Of a stretch of 14,181 nt of DNA, positions 1-8,442 are shown piece after piece. A program made the position numbers and the translations under genes. Source of the stretch: Paludibacter sp. (GTDB lineage: Bacteria; Bacteroidota; Bacteroidia; Bacteroidales; Paludibacteraceae). How positions within the stretch are numbered: the first letter of the stretch is position 1; every line of letters begins with the position of its first letter. Location of the stretch: assembly GCA_028748945.1 (NCBI GenBank), contig JAQTOL010000033.1, positions 1-14,181 of the forward strand, read 5' to 3'. The notes under the pieces were generated by a model. That model was not told the origin of the DNA. It made no database searches and saw only the letters and a list, made by a program, of their open reading frames with translations.

Positions 1-3000
1 GTTTCGCCCGGTTTTAGGGTAGCCATAATTACTTTGGTAACCGGTGGATTTGGCATTCTTATTTTCAAATTTGTTTCCGACGAGGCTTTTATTGCACCCG
101 AAGTCGCCGTAATCACAATTTTTCCTTCGGCTATCCGGTCTTTTACTTTTACCGTAAATTCAACCAGCTTTTCTCCGGGTTTACTGAAGACGAGTTGACG
201 CGTTGCTCCATCGAGTACTTGAAAATTCTTGTCGGTAGCAAAGCTAACTTTTACGTTCCGGGCCGATTTATCCATAGCAAAAACAGTAACCGGCACTTTT
301 ATAATCTCAGTCGGACTGACCACCCGCGGAAGAGTTGGAAGAACCATAAGCGATTGCCTTACAGGAACTGTTTTCTCTGCCGAACCATAGGCCCCTTTAT
401 TGCCCGCAACCACCATGACCCGCACAGAACCTACATAATTCGGCATAGTAAACGTGAGTGTTTTCGATTCACCCGATTTCAACGAAAGCGGTTCATGGAA
501 AAGAACTACCGGTTTAAAGCGATTGTTGTTTTCTTTTCCTTTATTGTTCAAATATTCGTCACCGCCAATGGCAAGTAAGCCGGTTAGTTTTCCGGTAAAT
601 GCACCTGCCACATATTTATATAAATCCCAGGTACGCACTCCCAATGCTTCATGTTTGTAAAATGCATCCCACGGATCAGGAGTTTTGAAACGAGTCAGAT
701 CAAGCAGACCTTCATCTACAATCGCAACAGTACAGGTCATTGGTTTTCCATCCGATTCTTTAATTGTTAGCGAAAATTTTTCTTCGGGTTTTAATTCACT
801 TTTCATCTTAATAACAGGATTAAGATGCGTGGATGGATCTTCAACAGCTACCGCCTGAACGCCATACATTCGAATAGGAAAATCGTTCTTACTATGATTA
901 TGTGGCTGAATATAGGAAATATGTATATAGATATTCGGAGCCATTTCGGGTGTTGCTTCAAAATGGAATTTTGATTTTCCGTCTTCGGGTGTAAACCAAA
1001 AATTTTTTATCACTTTACTCCCGGTTTCGATGCTTATCAAAGCACGGCCTTTGTGTGTAACAGGCAATTCAACGGAAACATCATCCCCCACTTTGTATTT
1101 CTTTTTGTCTGTCTGGAACATCAACATTTCAGCTCCTCCGGGATTCTCACTTCCGGCATTGCTCCACCAGCCTTTATAAGTAGTATAAAAAACGGCTCCT
1201 GAACTATGTCCTCCATTGGTATCGGTTACCCGAATTAATTTCCGGCCCCAATATTCTCCTCCCAGATTCATTTCGTACATAGCCCTTCCATTCCGGGTCG
1301 TGATAAAATCGGTTTTCAACAAATTGGCATGTTGACTGGAAATATAATCAGCCATATTTTCTTCGGCTGACTGATCCCACCACCAGCGCCAGTACACATT
1401 ATAAATTTCGATCTTCAACCTGCCATCAATCGGGTTCCCATCTTCATTTACCAAAGCAAGTGGAATCAGGTTTTTCTCGTTTGAATAAAGTGCATTGTTC
1501 CATCCTTTCCCTTCGGGTATTTTCAAACCAACATAAGCTTTAAACGGAGAATATTTAAAGACTTCCCTGTCCACACTAAAATCGCCACCGGCATCAAAAG
1601 CCCGTGTTTTCATCTGTACGGCAACCATGCCGGGTGCATCGGCAGCGAGGTCCAGTTTAAACCTCACATCAGTCGCTCCTTCTGCATTCAAATTACCCTT
1701 GAATATCTCAAAATCCTGTGAAGCAAATGACTTGGTTGGATCGTCAAATACAAATCCTTTATATGCATCAAAAGTTGTTTTAGCAGAAGCCACGGTAGCA
1801 TCTATCAACACTTTGGAATTAGAAGCCGGAGCACCATGCAACCAGTTCACCTGCAATTTTCCGGTTTCTGTAGTTCCTTTGTGTAAGATCGTCGATGGAA
1901 AGTTCAGATTGATCTTCATCCGGTTTGGTTTTACCATTTCAATACGCAATGTACGGGCAAAGGTTGAACCTCCTACCAACATTTTTACTGTCCAGTTTCC
2001 GGTTGGTGCATCACCTGACGTTCGTATATTAAAGCTATAAAAACCGTTTTCATTGTTCGACCGGACTACCCGTTGTGATAATTGCCCCAGCGGATTATAC
2101 AACTGCAAAACTACCGGATGATTCACCGGCAAAGCATTGTTTTTATCTTCGAGAACAAAAGTCAGATGAATCAAATCGCCGGGACGCCAAACACCCCGCT
2201 CGCCGTAAATATATCCTTTTACTCCTTTTTTGAGTTCCTCGCCTTTTACATCAAACATACTGACTGAAAGTGATGACGCATCATCCAACCTGAGATAACC
2301 CCGTTGTTTGTCCTTTTTAGCAATAAGCACAAAGGGTTTATCGCTCAGTTTTACACTGCACAAACCATCTGAATTTGTTGAAGCAGTGGTCATCGGTTGA
2401 TTTTGAAGATTCCTGAACTCCAAATCCACTCCACTTATCGGTTCGGTTGTTCTTAAATCGGTGACCGCCACAAAAAACTCATTATTACTTCCGGCTTTTA
2501 CAATAATTCCAAAATCGGAAGCAAGGACATTGCGAGCCACTTTGTTTCTTCCATACATGTAGTACGAAGGTTTGCACGGATCCTCATTTTCATTCCAGTT
2601 ATAATCATCACTTTCATAATCAGAGCCATCTTCGTAATAACCCCAGAAAGATTTAGGATCATTATAACTTTCATTCGGATCACTTTCCTCTACATAGGAC
2701 TCCATTTTATTGGCATCGTCACCTGTACAGGGATACAAAGAATGTTTCTTACGGAATGAAATTTCCACCCGGTAAATGGCTCCCGGATCAGGTTCAATGA
2801 GTTTGGATAAATCGAGTGAAAAGTTATTCCATACATTATAATCAATCGGATTATCGGATATCAACGGTACTTCCTGACTGTAAATTACCCGTCCAACCCG
2901 TTTAATTTCTTCATTGCCGTTCAACTGATTGGTTTGTAAAAACTGAACAATATTGTTCTCGAAAATCTGTATTATTTTCACATCAACAGCCGATAGACTA

Positions 3001-4088
3001 ACTGCTTTGAACGGGAACAGAATTCCATCAGTATTAGGAACAATTACGCCTTCACCTATCAATTCAACCTGGGGTTTTAAGCTGACGAATTGAATCACCG
3101 TTACAAAATCTTTTCCCAGTGTTTTTTCAAATACATTTTTAACTCCTGCAAAAACGGTTAAACTCACATTGCCTACAATTGATTTCTGAGGAATAATTTT
3201 GGCAACATTTCCGTCAATTAACACACTTTCATCAGCAGCGGGATTCAATTTAAACAGCCCGTTCATGTCTTGTATTTTACTCAACGGATCGGAAAAAAAC
3301 ACTTCAATTACAGTTTTCGGAATAGCGGTTGATTTTACATGTATCACTTTGAAATCATCCAAGCCCGGCATGACAAAAATGATTGAACCATTTTCTTTTG
3401 CTCCGATATCCTCCCCATTCCATTCAATTTTTATATTCGATGGTTCAACTTTACGTTGTACACTGTCAATAGAGAACTCATGCATCTTACCTTCATTGCT
3501 GTGTTTCCATGTAAATTTATAATCGGTTCCGTTTCCGGATGCTTTTACTGCTTTCTCCAGAGTTGTTGCATCAGCAAAGTCGGCTGTGTAGAAAATTCCA
3601 TGTATTTTTTGCCATTTCTTTTCAGTTATATTGTAAGGCGAAATTCCATTAAACTCATATTTTATTGCCTGATGAATCACCTGAAAACGAAAAGTCAGGG
3701 TTTTCAGATTGTCAGGAACTTTCACAAACTTCTCAACGGCAAAATCAACCGTATATATTTCACCCGAAGGCAACAATTTTTCGGGCGTAAACTCTATTGT
3801 TTGTTTGTCGAGCCACTTAGCCTGTCCCTTTAACCCTGGACTAAACGAAAAAGGATTGAAGGGTAATTCTTTCCCGGGAACAGCATCTGCCACTTCCTGC
3901 ACCAAACGCACCTGTACTTTGGCAGTACTTGAAACTATACCCGATGTAAATGAAATTACATAAGCTGAAAATGCCGGATCAATTTTGATGGGTTTCAGCT
4001 TTTTATCACACGCTGGCATAAAGCCCAGAAAAAACACAATCAGAAGGAAAGAAATCATACGATTTCCGGTTAACAGGTTTGATTTCAT
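1..4088 (-). CDS. Alpha-2-macroglobulin family lipoprotein, N-terminal 1362 residues (3' end beyond window)
   Basis: One uninterrupted reading frame runs from the ATG at 4088 to the left window edge. The N-terminus has a hydrophobic segment ending in FMPAC (Cys27), a loose lipobox, so I infer an envelope lipoprotein. Macroglobulin features are YGERGVWRPGD from residue 628 (MG-domain RPG motif), YWRWWWD at 899-905, VDEGLLDLTRF from 1124, and LPTLPRVVSPTE at about 1250-1261, typical of the A2M domain. The family traps or inhibits attacking proteases through a thioester and is often encoded beside the penicillin-binding protein PbpC. The thioester region, usually further C-terminal, lies outside the window, so I cannot tell whether this is a thioester form. 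An acidic, Tyr-rich insert (residues 462-505) is flanked by Cys454 and Cys505. Met11 is a possible alternative start that would keep the signal. The family call is firm; the protease-trapping role is family knowledge. Confidence 0.93.
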   Translation of the reverse strand, partial: MKSNLLTGNRMISFLLIVFFLGFMPACDKKLKPIKIDPAFSAYVISFTSGIVSSTAKVQVRLVQEVADAVPGKELPFNPFSFSPGLKGQAKWLDKQTIEFTPEKLLPSGEIYTVDFAVEKFVKVPDNLKTLTFRFQVIHQAIKYEFNGISPYNITEKKWQKIHGIFYTADFADATTLEKAVKASGNGTDYKFTWKHSNEGKMHEFSIDSVQRKVEPSNIKIEWNGEDIGAKENGSIIFVMPGLDDFKVIHVKSTAIPKTVIEVFFSDPLSKIQDMNGLFKLNPAADESVLIDGNVAKIIPQKSIVGNVSLTVFAGVKNVFEKTLGKDFVTVIQFVSLKPQVELIGEGVIVPNTDGILFPFKAVSLSAVDVKIIQIFENNIVQFLQTNQLNGNEEIKRVGRVIYSQEVPLISDNPIDYNVWNNFSLDLSKLIEPDPGAIYRVEISFRKKHSLYPCTGDDANKMESYVEESDPNESYNDPKSFWGYYEDGSDYESDDYNWNENEDPCKPSYYMYGRNKVARNVLASDFGIIVKAGSNNEFFVAVTDLRTTEPISGVDLEFRNLQNQPMTTASTNSDGLCSVKLSDKPFVLIAKKDKQRGYLRLDDASSLSVSMFDVKGEELKKGVKGYIYGERGVWRPGDLIHLTFVLEDKNNALPVNHPVVLQLYNPLGQLSQRVVRSNNENGFYSFNIRTSGDAPTGNWTVKMLVGGSTFARTLRIEMVKPNRMKINLNFPSTILHKGTTETGKLQVNWLHGAPASNSKVLIDATVASAKTTFDAYKGFVFDDPTKSFASQDFEIFKGNLNAEGATDVRFKLDLAADAPGMVAVQMKTRAFDAGGDFSVDREVFKYSPFKAYVGLKIPEGKGWNNALYSNEKNLIPLALVNEDGNPIDGRLKIEIYNVYWRWWWDQSAEENMADYISSQHANLLKTDFITTRNGRAMYEMNLGGEYWGRKLIRVTDTNGGHSSGAVFYTTYKGWWSNAGSENPGGAEMLMFQTDKKKYKVGDDVSVELPVTHKGRALISIETGSKVIKNFWFTPEDGKSKFHFEATPEMAPNIYIHISYIQPHNHSKNDFPIRMYGVQAVAVEDPSTHLNPVIKMKSELKPEEKFSLTIKESDGKPMTCTVAIVDEGLLDLTRFKTPDPWDAFYKHEALGVRTWDLYKYVAGAFTGKLTGLLAIGGDEYLNNKGKENNNRFKPVVLFHEPLSLKSGESKTLTFTMPNYVGSVRVMVVAGNKGAYGSAEKTVPVRQSLMVLPTLPRVVSPTEIIKVPVTVFAMDKSARNVKVSFATDKNFQVLDGATRQLVFSKPGEKLVEFTVKVKDRIAEGKIVITATSGAIKASSETNLKIRMPNPPVTKVIMATLKPGE

Positions 4089-4134
4089 AATAAACGTGGA
4101 AAAGAGTGGATAACTAGTAAATTATATTAATTTG

Positions 4135-4142
4135 CAAATATA
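4135..4142 (-). promoter_or_regulatory. Candidate -7 box of the macroglobulin gene
   Basis: On the minus strand this reads TATATTTG, an exact match to the Bacteroidota -7 consensus TAnnTTTG, about 47 bases before the ATG at 4088. No clear -33 TTTG is found at the expected spacing, so the call rests on the -7 box alone. Confidence 0.5.
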
Positions 4143-4192
4143 TATAGTTTTTTATATTTGCGCTTAATATTCCCTCTTTTTTTTTAAAATAA

Positions 4193-4224
4193 AAAAACTT
4201 GTCCCCAAAAAGGAACAAGTTTTT
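4193..4224 (-). terminator. Intrinsic terminator of trpS
   Basis: A hairpin pairs AAAAACTTGT (4193-4202) with ACAAGTTTTT (4215-4224) around a short C-rich loop. On the minus strand it is followed by a T-rich run. It lies about 40 bases beyond the trpS stop and separates trpS from the macroglobulin gene. The flanking A and T runs could let it work in both directions. Confidence 0.75.
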
Positions 4225-4262
4225 CTTATACTATAAAATATTTACTACAAACTACCTGCAAT

Positions 4263-5258
4263 TCAAAACCGTTTAAATCCCACGATCTCTCTTACTTCAC
4301 GTATGGTTTTAACTGCGTTTTCCTGTGCTTTTTCTTTTCCCATGCGGGCAACCTTCGAAACATAAGCTTCGTCGGCTGAAATGGCTTTAATCTTCTCACG
4401 GAAAGGTTCTGTAAAGGCAATCATATCCTGTGCCAATTGCTTTTTCATATCGCCGTAACGAATGCTGCAGTTATTGTACATCTCGTCGAAATAAGCAAGT
4501 GTTTCGGGAGCGGAAACAACTTTCATCAACTGGAAAATATTCTGTATAGCATCCGGTTTTTCCTGGTTCGGTTCGGTTGGTCCCGAATCGGTAACTGCTT
4601 TCATAACTTTTTTCCGGATAGCTTCAGGCTCATCGGCAAGAAAAATGGCATTGCCTTCTCCTTCCGATTTTCCCATTTTCCCGCTTCCGTTCAATCCGGG
4701 GATTTTCACCAACTCGTTACCGAAATTGAACGCCTGTGGTTCCGGGAAATATTCAACATTGTATAACCGGTTGAACCGGTTTCCAATTGTACGCGTCATT
4801 TCCAAATGCTGTTCCTGATCTTTCCCAACCGGAACTTTGGTAGCCCGATGGATCAGAATATCCGCAGCCATTAAAGTCGGGTAAGTCAACAAACCTGCAT
4901 TTACATTTTCGGGCTGTTGGCGGATTTTATCTTTAAAGGATGTACAACGTTCGAGTTCTCCGATGTAGGCATTCATATTCAGAAACAAATACAATTCGGC
5001 CACTTCGGGCACATCACTCTGAATGTACAGGGTTGCCTTTTCGGGATCAAGTCCTGCAGCCAGGTATTCCACCAGAATCTGACGCACATTTCCATATAAA
5101 TCAGCCGGAGTAGGGTGAGTGGTTAATGAGTGATAATCGGCGATGAAAAAGTAGCAGTTATGCTCGTTCTGCATGCTTATAAAATTGCGCAAGGCACCAA
5201 AATAATTTCCAAGGTGAAGGTTTCCTGTCGGCCGTATGCCGCTTACTACTGTTTCCAT
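4263..5258 (-). CDS. trpS: Tryptophan--tRNA ligase
   Basis: This 331-residue protein, the normal length for bacterial TrpRS, charges tRNA(Trp) with tryptophan in the cytoplasm at the cost of ATP. The class I signatures are present: PTGNLHLGNY at residues 10-19 (HIGH-type motif) and KMGKS at 194-198 (KMSKS motif). Also seen are SGIRPTG at 6-12, AADIL at 131-135 and VPVGKDQEQHLEMTR at 142-156, all typical of TrpRS. The ATG at 5258 starts METVVSGIRPTG, which places the HIGH motif at the usual distance from the N-terminus. Upstream on the same strand is an Lrp/AsnC gene, separated by 114 bases that hold an inverted pair of REP-like repeats. No TAnnTTTG box is seen in that gap, so read-through from the regulator's promoter is likely. 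An intrinsic terminator follows the stop. Confidence 0.98.
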   Translation of the reverse strand: METVVSGIRPTGNLHLGNYFGALRNFISMQNEHNCYFFIADYHSLTTHPTPADLYGNVRQILVEYLAAGLDPEKATLYIQSDVPEVAELYLFLNMNAYIGELERCTSFKDKIRQQPENVNAGLLTYPTLMAADILIHRATKVPVGKDQEQHLEMTRTIGNRFNRLYNVEYFPEPQAFNFGNELVKIPGLNGSGKMGKSEGEGNAIFLADEPEAIRKKVMKAVTDSGPTEPNQEKPDAIQNIFQLMKVVSAPETLAYFDEMYNNCSIRYGDMKKQLAQDMIAFTEPFREKIKAISADEAYVSKVARMGKEKAQENAVKTIREVREIVGFKRF

Positions 5259-5264
5259 AATGAT

Positions 5265-5368
5265 CCCTAGCCCCTAAAGGGGGACTATAATAATTTGATT
5301 GTCTTTAATATTTTATTTCCTCCTAACTGAAGTGTATTATTCATTTTCCCCTTTAGGGGTCAGGGGTT
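5265..5368. repeat. REP-like inverted pair 1, between the Lrp-type gene and trpS
   Basis: The left copy (5265-5283) reads CCCTAGCCCCTAAAGGGGG. The right copy (5348-5368) is its inverted counterpart, CCCCTTTAGGGG, TCA, then GGGGTT. The 64-base spacer is AT-rich and unlike the spacers of the other two pairs. The left copy ends 7 bases before the trpS start codon and the right copy ends 4 bases from the regulator's stop codon, so the pair fills the intergenic region. In a joint transcript the arms could fold into one long stem or two small hairpins. Confidence 0.85.
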
Positions 5369-5372
5369 ATTT

Positions 5373-5828
5373 TTACTCAATCGGTATTGATCTGCGAATG
5401 CGTTGATCGAGCGAAGTAAGTGTTTCTGTAGTTGCCACACCCGGAATTTCCTGAATACGGGTATTCAACAATTCCATCAGATGTTCATCATTCTTGGCAT
5501 ATAATTTTATTAAAATCGTGTAATTTCCCAAGGTATACTGTGATTCCACAATTTCAGGGATTTTTTCAAGTTCCTGCACAACTTCCTTATACATGGATCC
5601 ACGTTCGAGGGTGATGCCAATATATACGCACATCTGGAATCCCAGCATTTTGGGATTTACAGTGTATCCTGAACCTGTAATAACGTCAATGTCAATCAAT
5701 CGTTGAACCCGTTGATGAATGGCTGCACGTGAAACTCCACATTCTTCGGCAACATCTTTAAAAGGCATACGGGCATTTTGAGTTATGATTCGTAAAATTT
5801 TACGATCCAGTTGATCTATTTTTTCCAT
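5373..5828 (-). CDS. Lrp/AsnC family transcriptional regulator
   Basis: From the ATG at 5828 the protein is 151 residues, the family's usual size. Residues 3-60 form the winged helix-turn-helix (IDQLDRKILRIITQNAR, then VAEECGVSRAAIHQRVQRL, the recognition region). Residues from about 65 form the RAM / AsnC ligand-binding domain, with the LGNYTILIKLYAK and IPGVATTETL strands. Such proteins assemble into dimers and octamers and respond to amino acids. The frame extends two codons upstream to a GTG at 5834, but the ATG at 5828 starts MEKIDQLDRK as in relatives and is preferred. It precedes trpS on the same strand, so a link to amino-acid supply is plausible but unproven; the regulated genes cannot be read from the sequence. 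A TAATTTTG -7 box lies upstream at 5907-5914. Confidence 0.93.
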   Translation of the reverse strand: MEKIDQLDRKILRIITQNARMPFKDVAEECGVSRAAIHQRVQRLIDIDVITGSGYTVNPKMLGFQMCVYIGITLERGSMYKEVVQELEKIPEIVESQYTLGNYTILIKLYAKNDEHLMELLNTRIQEIPGVATTETLTSLDQRIRRSIPIE

Positions 5829-5906
5829 AGTCACGTAATATTGAATTGTTTTATAAAACTTTCAGATAGCAAATAATATCTTTGCTTCATTTTATCATTT
5901 AGGCAG

Positions 5907-5914
5907 CAAAATTA
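5907..5914 (-). promoter_or_regulatory. Candidate promoter -7 box of the Lrp/AsnC gene
   Basis: On the minus strand this reads TAATTTTG, an exact match to TAnnTTTG. A TTTA, close to the -33 consensus TTTG, lies 19 bases further upstream. The distance to the ATG at 5828 is about 79 bases. This promoter probably also serves trpS. Confidence 0.6.
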
Positions 5915-6014
5915 TACAAAATAAATGATATTGTAAAGATTGTACCTATAAATAATAGAAAACAATGGACATTTGATCTGTTTTTTTAATTAGGGTCTTT
6001 CTTTATGATAATAT

Positions 6015-6046
6015 AAACAGCCGAAGTGAATCCACTTCGGCTGTTT
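6015..6046 (-). terminator. Strong terminator hairpin after the FKBP gene block
   Basis: A perfect 14-bp stem, AAACAGCCGAAGTG paired with CACTTCGGCTGTTT, has the loop AATC. It lies about 36 bases past the stop of the last FKBP gene on the minus strand, and only a short mixed T/A stretch follows it there. It insulates the FKBP block from the Lrp-type gene's promoter. Confidence 0.8.
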
Positions 6047-6081
6047 GTTTATACAACCTCAACTTTACAGTTGAAGGAGGT

Positions 6082-6945
6082 CTATTTTTCGATTGAGATT
6101 AGCTCAACTTCGAACACAAGGGTCGAGAAGGGTTTAATCTTACCCTGAGCAGCAGGGCCATAAGCCAATTGTTGAGGAATATACAATTTGTATTTTGAAC
6201 CGACAGGCATTAACTTCAATGCTTCTGTCCAGCCTTTTATAACCTGATTTACACCAAATACAACAGGTTCTTTGCGATCAACAGAACTATCAAAAACGGT
6301 TCCATCAAGAAGTGTTCCATGATAATTCACTTTCACTTTGCTGGTATCTGTAGGAATTTTTCCTGTTCCTTTTTTGATAATTTCATATTGTAAACCGCTG
6401 GCAGTTGTGATTACACCCGGTTTTTTTGCATTTTCTTCAAGGAATTTTTCGCCTTCAATTTTATTTGCTCCGAATTGTGCTTCGATTTTCTTAGCCTGAA
6501 GTCCTTGCATGGTGCGTTGTAAATAGGATTGAGCTTCTTCTGCTGTCATTTGTACTTTTGACTTTCTCAAACCGTTTACCAATCCTTGTTTAATCAGGTT
6601 CATATCTACTTTTAAAGCAGAGTCACCCATTAAACCTGATTTTTCCTGACCTTTTAAAGAAGATCCGATTTTTGTTCCCAATTCTATCAAATCAGCATTC
6701 TTTTCATCAACTTCGCCTTTCATGCCTTCTTTCATGCCGGCAAGTAAGGATTTAATTTGTTTTTGTGCAGAATCACCTTTGATATAATATTGTTTAATCC
6801 CGGCCCCATTTGCTACTCCAAAAGCGTAATTTAAACTGTCCAGTTGAGTTTTCAGGGTTGGCATTTTAGCTTTATTGCTATTACACGAAGAAAAGGTAAA
6901 TGCAGCTACCAGAGCCACTGCGAAGAATATATTCAGTTTTTTCAT
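6082..6945 (-). CDS. FKBP-type peptidyl-prolyl isomerase, lipoprotein with extended N-terminal region
   Basis: This 287-residue protein starts with a lipoprotein signal (lipobox FSSC, Cys21), so it should be membrane-anchored in the envelope. Residues about 30-155 are FKBP_N-like and helical, and residues about 183-286 form the FKBP domain, which catalyses cis-trans isomerisation of X-Pro bonds in folding proteins. Active-site positions match FKBP12: Tyr208, Phe218-Asp219, Val235-Ile236, Trp239, Tyr262 and Phe278. The usual IPP of the last loop is IKPF here. Two stretches of the N-terminal region (from [12 protein letters not shown] and from [12 protein letters not shown]) look like repeats of the same half domain, so the region is longer than in the two upstream FKBPs. 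It is last in a four-gene minus-strand block, 28 bases after the catalytic-domain-less paralogue, and is followed by a strong terminator. Confidence 0.94.
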   Translation of the reverse strand: MKKLNIFFAVALVAAFTFSSCNSNKAKMPTLKTQLDSLNYAFGVANGAGIKQYYIKGDSAQKQIKSLLAGMKEGMKGEVDEKNADLIELGTKIGSSLKGQEKSGLMGDSALKVDMNLIKQGLVNGLRKSKVQMTAEEAQSYLQRTMQGLQAKKIEAQFGANKIEGEKFLEENAKKPGVITTASGLQYEIIKKGTGKIPTDTSKVKVNYHGTLLDGTVFDSSVDRKEPVVFGVNQVIKGWTEALKLMPVGSKYKLYIPQQLAYGPAAQGKIKPFSTLVFEVELISIEK

Positions 6946-6973
6946 TTTTCTGTATATTTAAAAATTTTTTCTA

Positions 6974-7516
6974 TTATTTTTTTACTGGTTGTGGTGCTGA
7001 TTCAGGAGCTGACTGTTGTGGTGCCGGCATCTGAGAAGGCATTTGAGGTTGTTGACCCATTTTCTTTGCCTGAATTTCCTGCATGGTTTTTTGAATATAA
7101 GCTTCAGCTTCTTTCGAAGTCATGCCTTCTTTAAAATCATTCAAACCGTTTACCAATCCTTGTCTTACTAAATCACTGTTGAAAGCAAGTGTAGAGTCAC
7201 CCATTAAACCTTTAGCCTTTTGTTGTTTAAATGAATTTCCAACCTGCATACCCAATTTATACAGTTCGTCTTTGTTGTCGCTTTCTTCTTTGTAAGCTTT
7301 ATCAACTGCTTTCATTAAAGCAACGATAGCTTTTTCGGAAGTGTCTTTTTGCATCATATTGGTTCTGATGCCTTCACCATTCGCTAATCCAAGCGTGTAA
7401 TTTAAACTGTCGTTTTGCGTTTTCAAAGTCACAGTTTTTGCTTCGTATTTATTGCACGAAGCAAGCAGAAAAATGGCAACCAAAGTCACCAACGATAAAA
7501 TACTTTGTTTTTTCAT
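6974..7516 (-). CDS. Lipoprotein with FKBP N-terminal region only, no isomerase domain
   Basis: This 180-residue protein has a lipoprotein signal (lipobox LASC, Cys21). It matches the neighbouring 287-residue FKBP closely over residues 30-152: TLKTQ-DSLNY, G-ANG-GI, KGLMGDS, QGLVNGL and TMQ-IQAKK are shared. The match ends right after QAKK. Where the neighbour continues into its FKBP domain, this protein has about 28 residues rich in Pro, Gln and Ala (QMPSQMPAPQQ and on) and a stop. No remnant of the isomerase domain lies in the 28 bases before the next gene, so the loss is clean and not a fresh frameshift. In FkpA/Mip-type proteins this region mediates dimerisation and has chaperone activity. 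I infer a non-catalytic envelope partner or chaperone, possibly forming mixed dimers with the neighbour; this is untested. Confidence 0.88.
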   Translation of the reverse strand: MKKQSILSLVTLVAIFLLASCNKYEAKTVTLKTQNDSLNYTLGLANGEGIRTNMMQKDTSEKAIVALMKAVDKAYKEESDNKDELYKLGMQVGNSFKQQKAKGLMGDSTLAFNSDLVRQGLVNGLNDFKEGMTSKEAEAYIQKTMQEIQAKKMGQQPQMPSQMPAPQQSAPESAPQPVKK

Positions 7517-7590
7517 TTTGATTTGTTATTTTGAATTTTATTACTATTTTTTTTCAGGTACCGGAAATCAGCACCTTGATAAATGAAATT

Positions 7591-8418
7591 TTACTTTGTT
7601 TTTTTTGTTCCTTTAGCGGAAGGGGCTTTTTTATCAAACATCGTAGGTTTTGCTTCCAGCGACGGAGCTGCTACCTGAGAGGGTTTTGCTTCTACAGCAG
7701 GCATTATGCCCAGTAAGTTCACTTCGAATATTAAAGTGGCAAAACCTGGAATTGCTCCGTTTCCGGCACCTTTTTCACCATAACCCAAGGTATAGGGAAC
7801 AAAAAATTTGTATTTAGAACCAACCGACATAAGTTGCACGCCTTCCGTCCAACCGGGAATAACCTGATTCAACGGGAATACGATGGGTTTTCCACGATCC
7901 ACTGAACTGTCAAATTTAGTTCCATCAATTAAAAAGCCCTCATAATCTACTTTTACCGAATCGGTTGCTTTTGGTTTAGGGCCTTCGGCTGCAACCAGTA
8001 CCTGATATTGTAATCCGCTCGGAGTAGTAATCACGCCTTCTTTTGTTTTATTCTCAGCCAAAAATTTTTCCCCTTCCACTTTTTTTGCAGCAGTTTCTGT
8101 TTTTTGAGCTTCTGCAATGTAATTACGGAAGTATTCATTGGCAAATTCAGAAGTCATCTGGGCAGAATCACCTTTCATGGCTGTTGTAAAACCTTTGATG
8201 ACTAAATCAATAGTATATTTACCTCCCGGAATACCTTTGATATTTTTAGCAAAATCCGATCCGACGTTTAATCCCAAAGCATAACTCATTGAGTCAACAT
8301 TGTTTGTTAGTACGTTAACAGGTACGGTCTCAACCCCTTTTTTTGGTTTTTTTGTTTTGGCATCAGCCGAACTGAAAATAAGGCTTATGGCCGCGATAAA
8401 TAAAAATGTCTTTTTCAT
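7591..8418 (-). CDS. Secreted FKBP-type peptidyl-prolyl isomerase with C-terminal tail
   Basis: The 275-residue protein begins with a Sec signal peptide ending in SSADA, with cleavage likely after Ala20 and no lipobox, so it should be soluble in the periplasm or further out. Residues about 40-125 form the FKBP_N region (MSYALGLNVGSDF onward) and residues about 133-238 the FKBP domain. Active-site residues are conserved: Tyr159, Phe169-Asp170, Val186-Ile187, Trp190, Tyr213, Ile223 and Phe231. After the domain an unusual tail of about 37 residues, rich in Ala, Pro and Lys (AVEAKPSQVAAPSLEAKP and on), ends in KGTKKTK. It is a low-complexity, basic extension that could be disordered or contact envelope polymers. 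The gene follows the cytoplasmic FKBP by 24 bases and precedes the domain-less paralogue by 74 bases. Confidence 0.94.
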   Translation of the reverse strand: MKKTFLFIAAISLIFSSADAKTKKPKKGVETVPVNVLTNNVDSMSYALGLNVGSDFAKNIKGIPGGKYTIDLVIKGFTTAMKGDSAQMTSEFANEYFRNYIAEAQKTETAAKKVEGEKFLAENKTKEGVITTPSGLQYQVLVAAEGPKPKATDSVKVDYEGFLIDGTKFDSSVDRGKPIVFPLNQVIPGWTEGVQLMSVGSKYKFFVPYTLGYGEKGAGNGAIPGFATLIFEVNLLGIMPAVEAKPSQVAAPSLEAKPTMFDKKAPSAKGTKKTK

Positions 8419-8442
8419 TTTAAAATCAATAAATTATGATGA

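Noticed and set aside
195..578. Plus-strand open frame of 127 codons
   Set aside because: It is antisense to the macroglobulin gene, which is continuous and has conserved motifs here.
5259..5372. T-box or trp leader controlling trpS
   Set aside because: No T-box motif, leader peptide with Trp codons, or anti-terminator pair is visible; the structure is explained by the repeats.
6074..6081. AAGGAGGT, a perfect Shine-Dalgarno-like sequence on the plus strand
   Set aside because: No plausible plus-strand gene follows, and Bacteroidota rarely use this signal; it is adjacent to a stop codon on the other strand and looks accidental.
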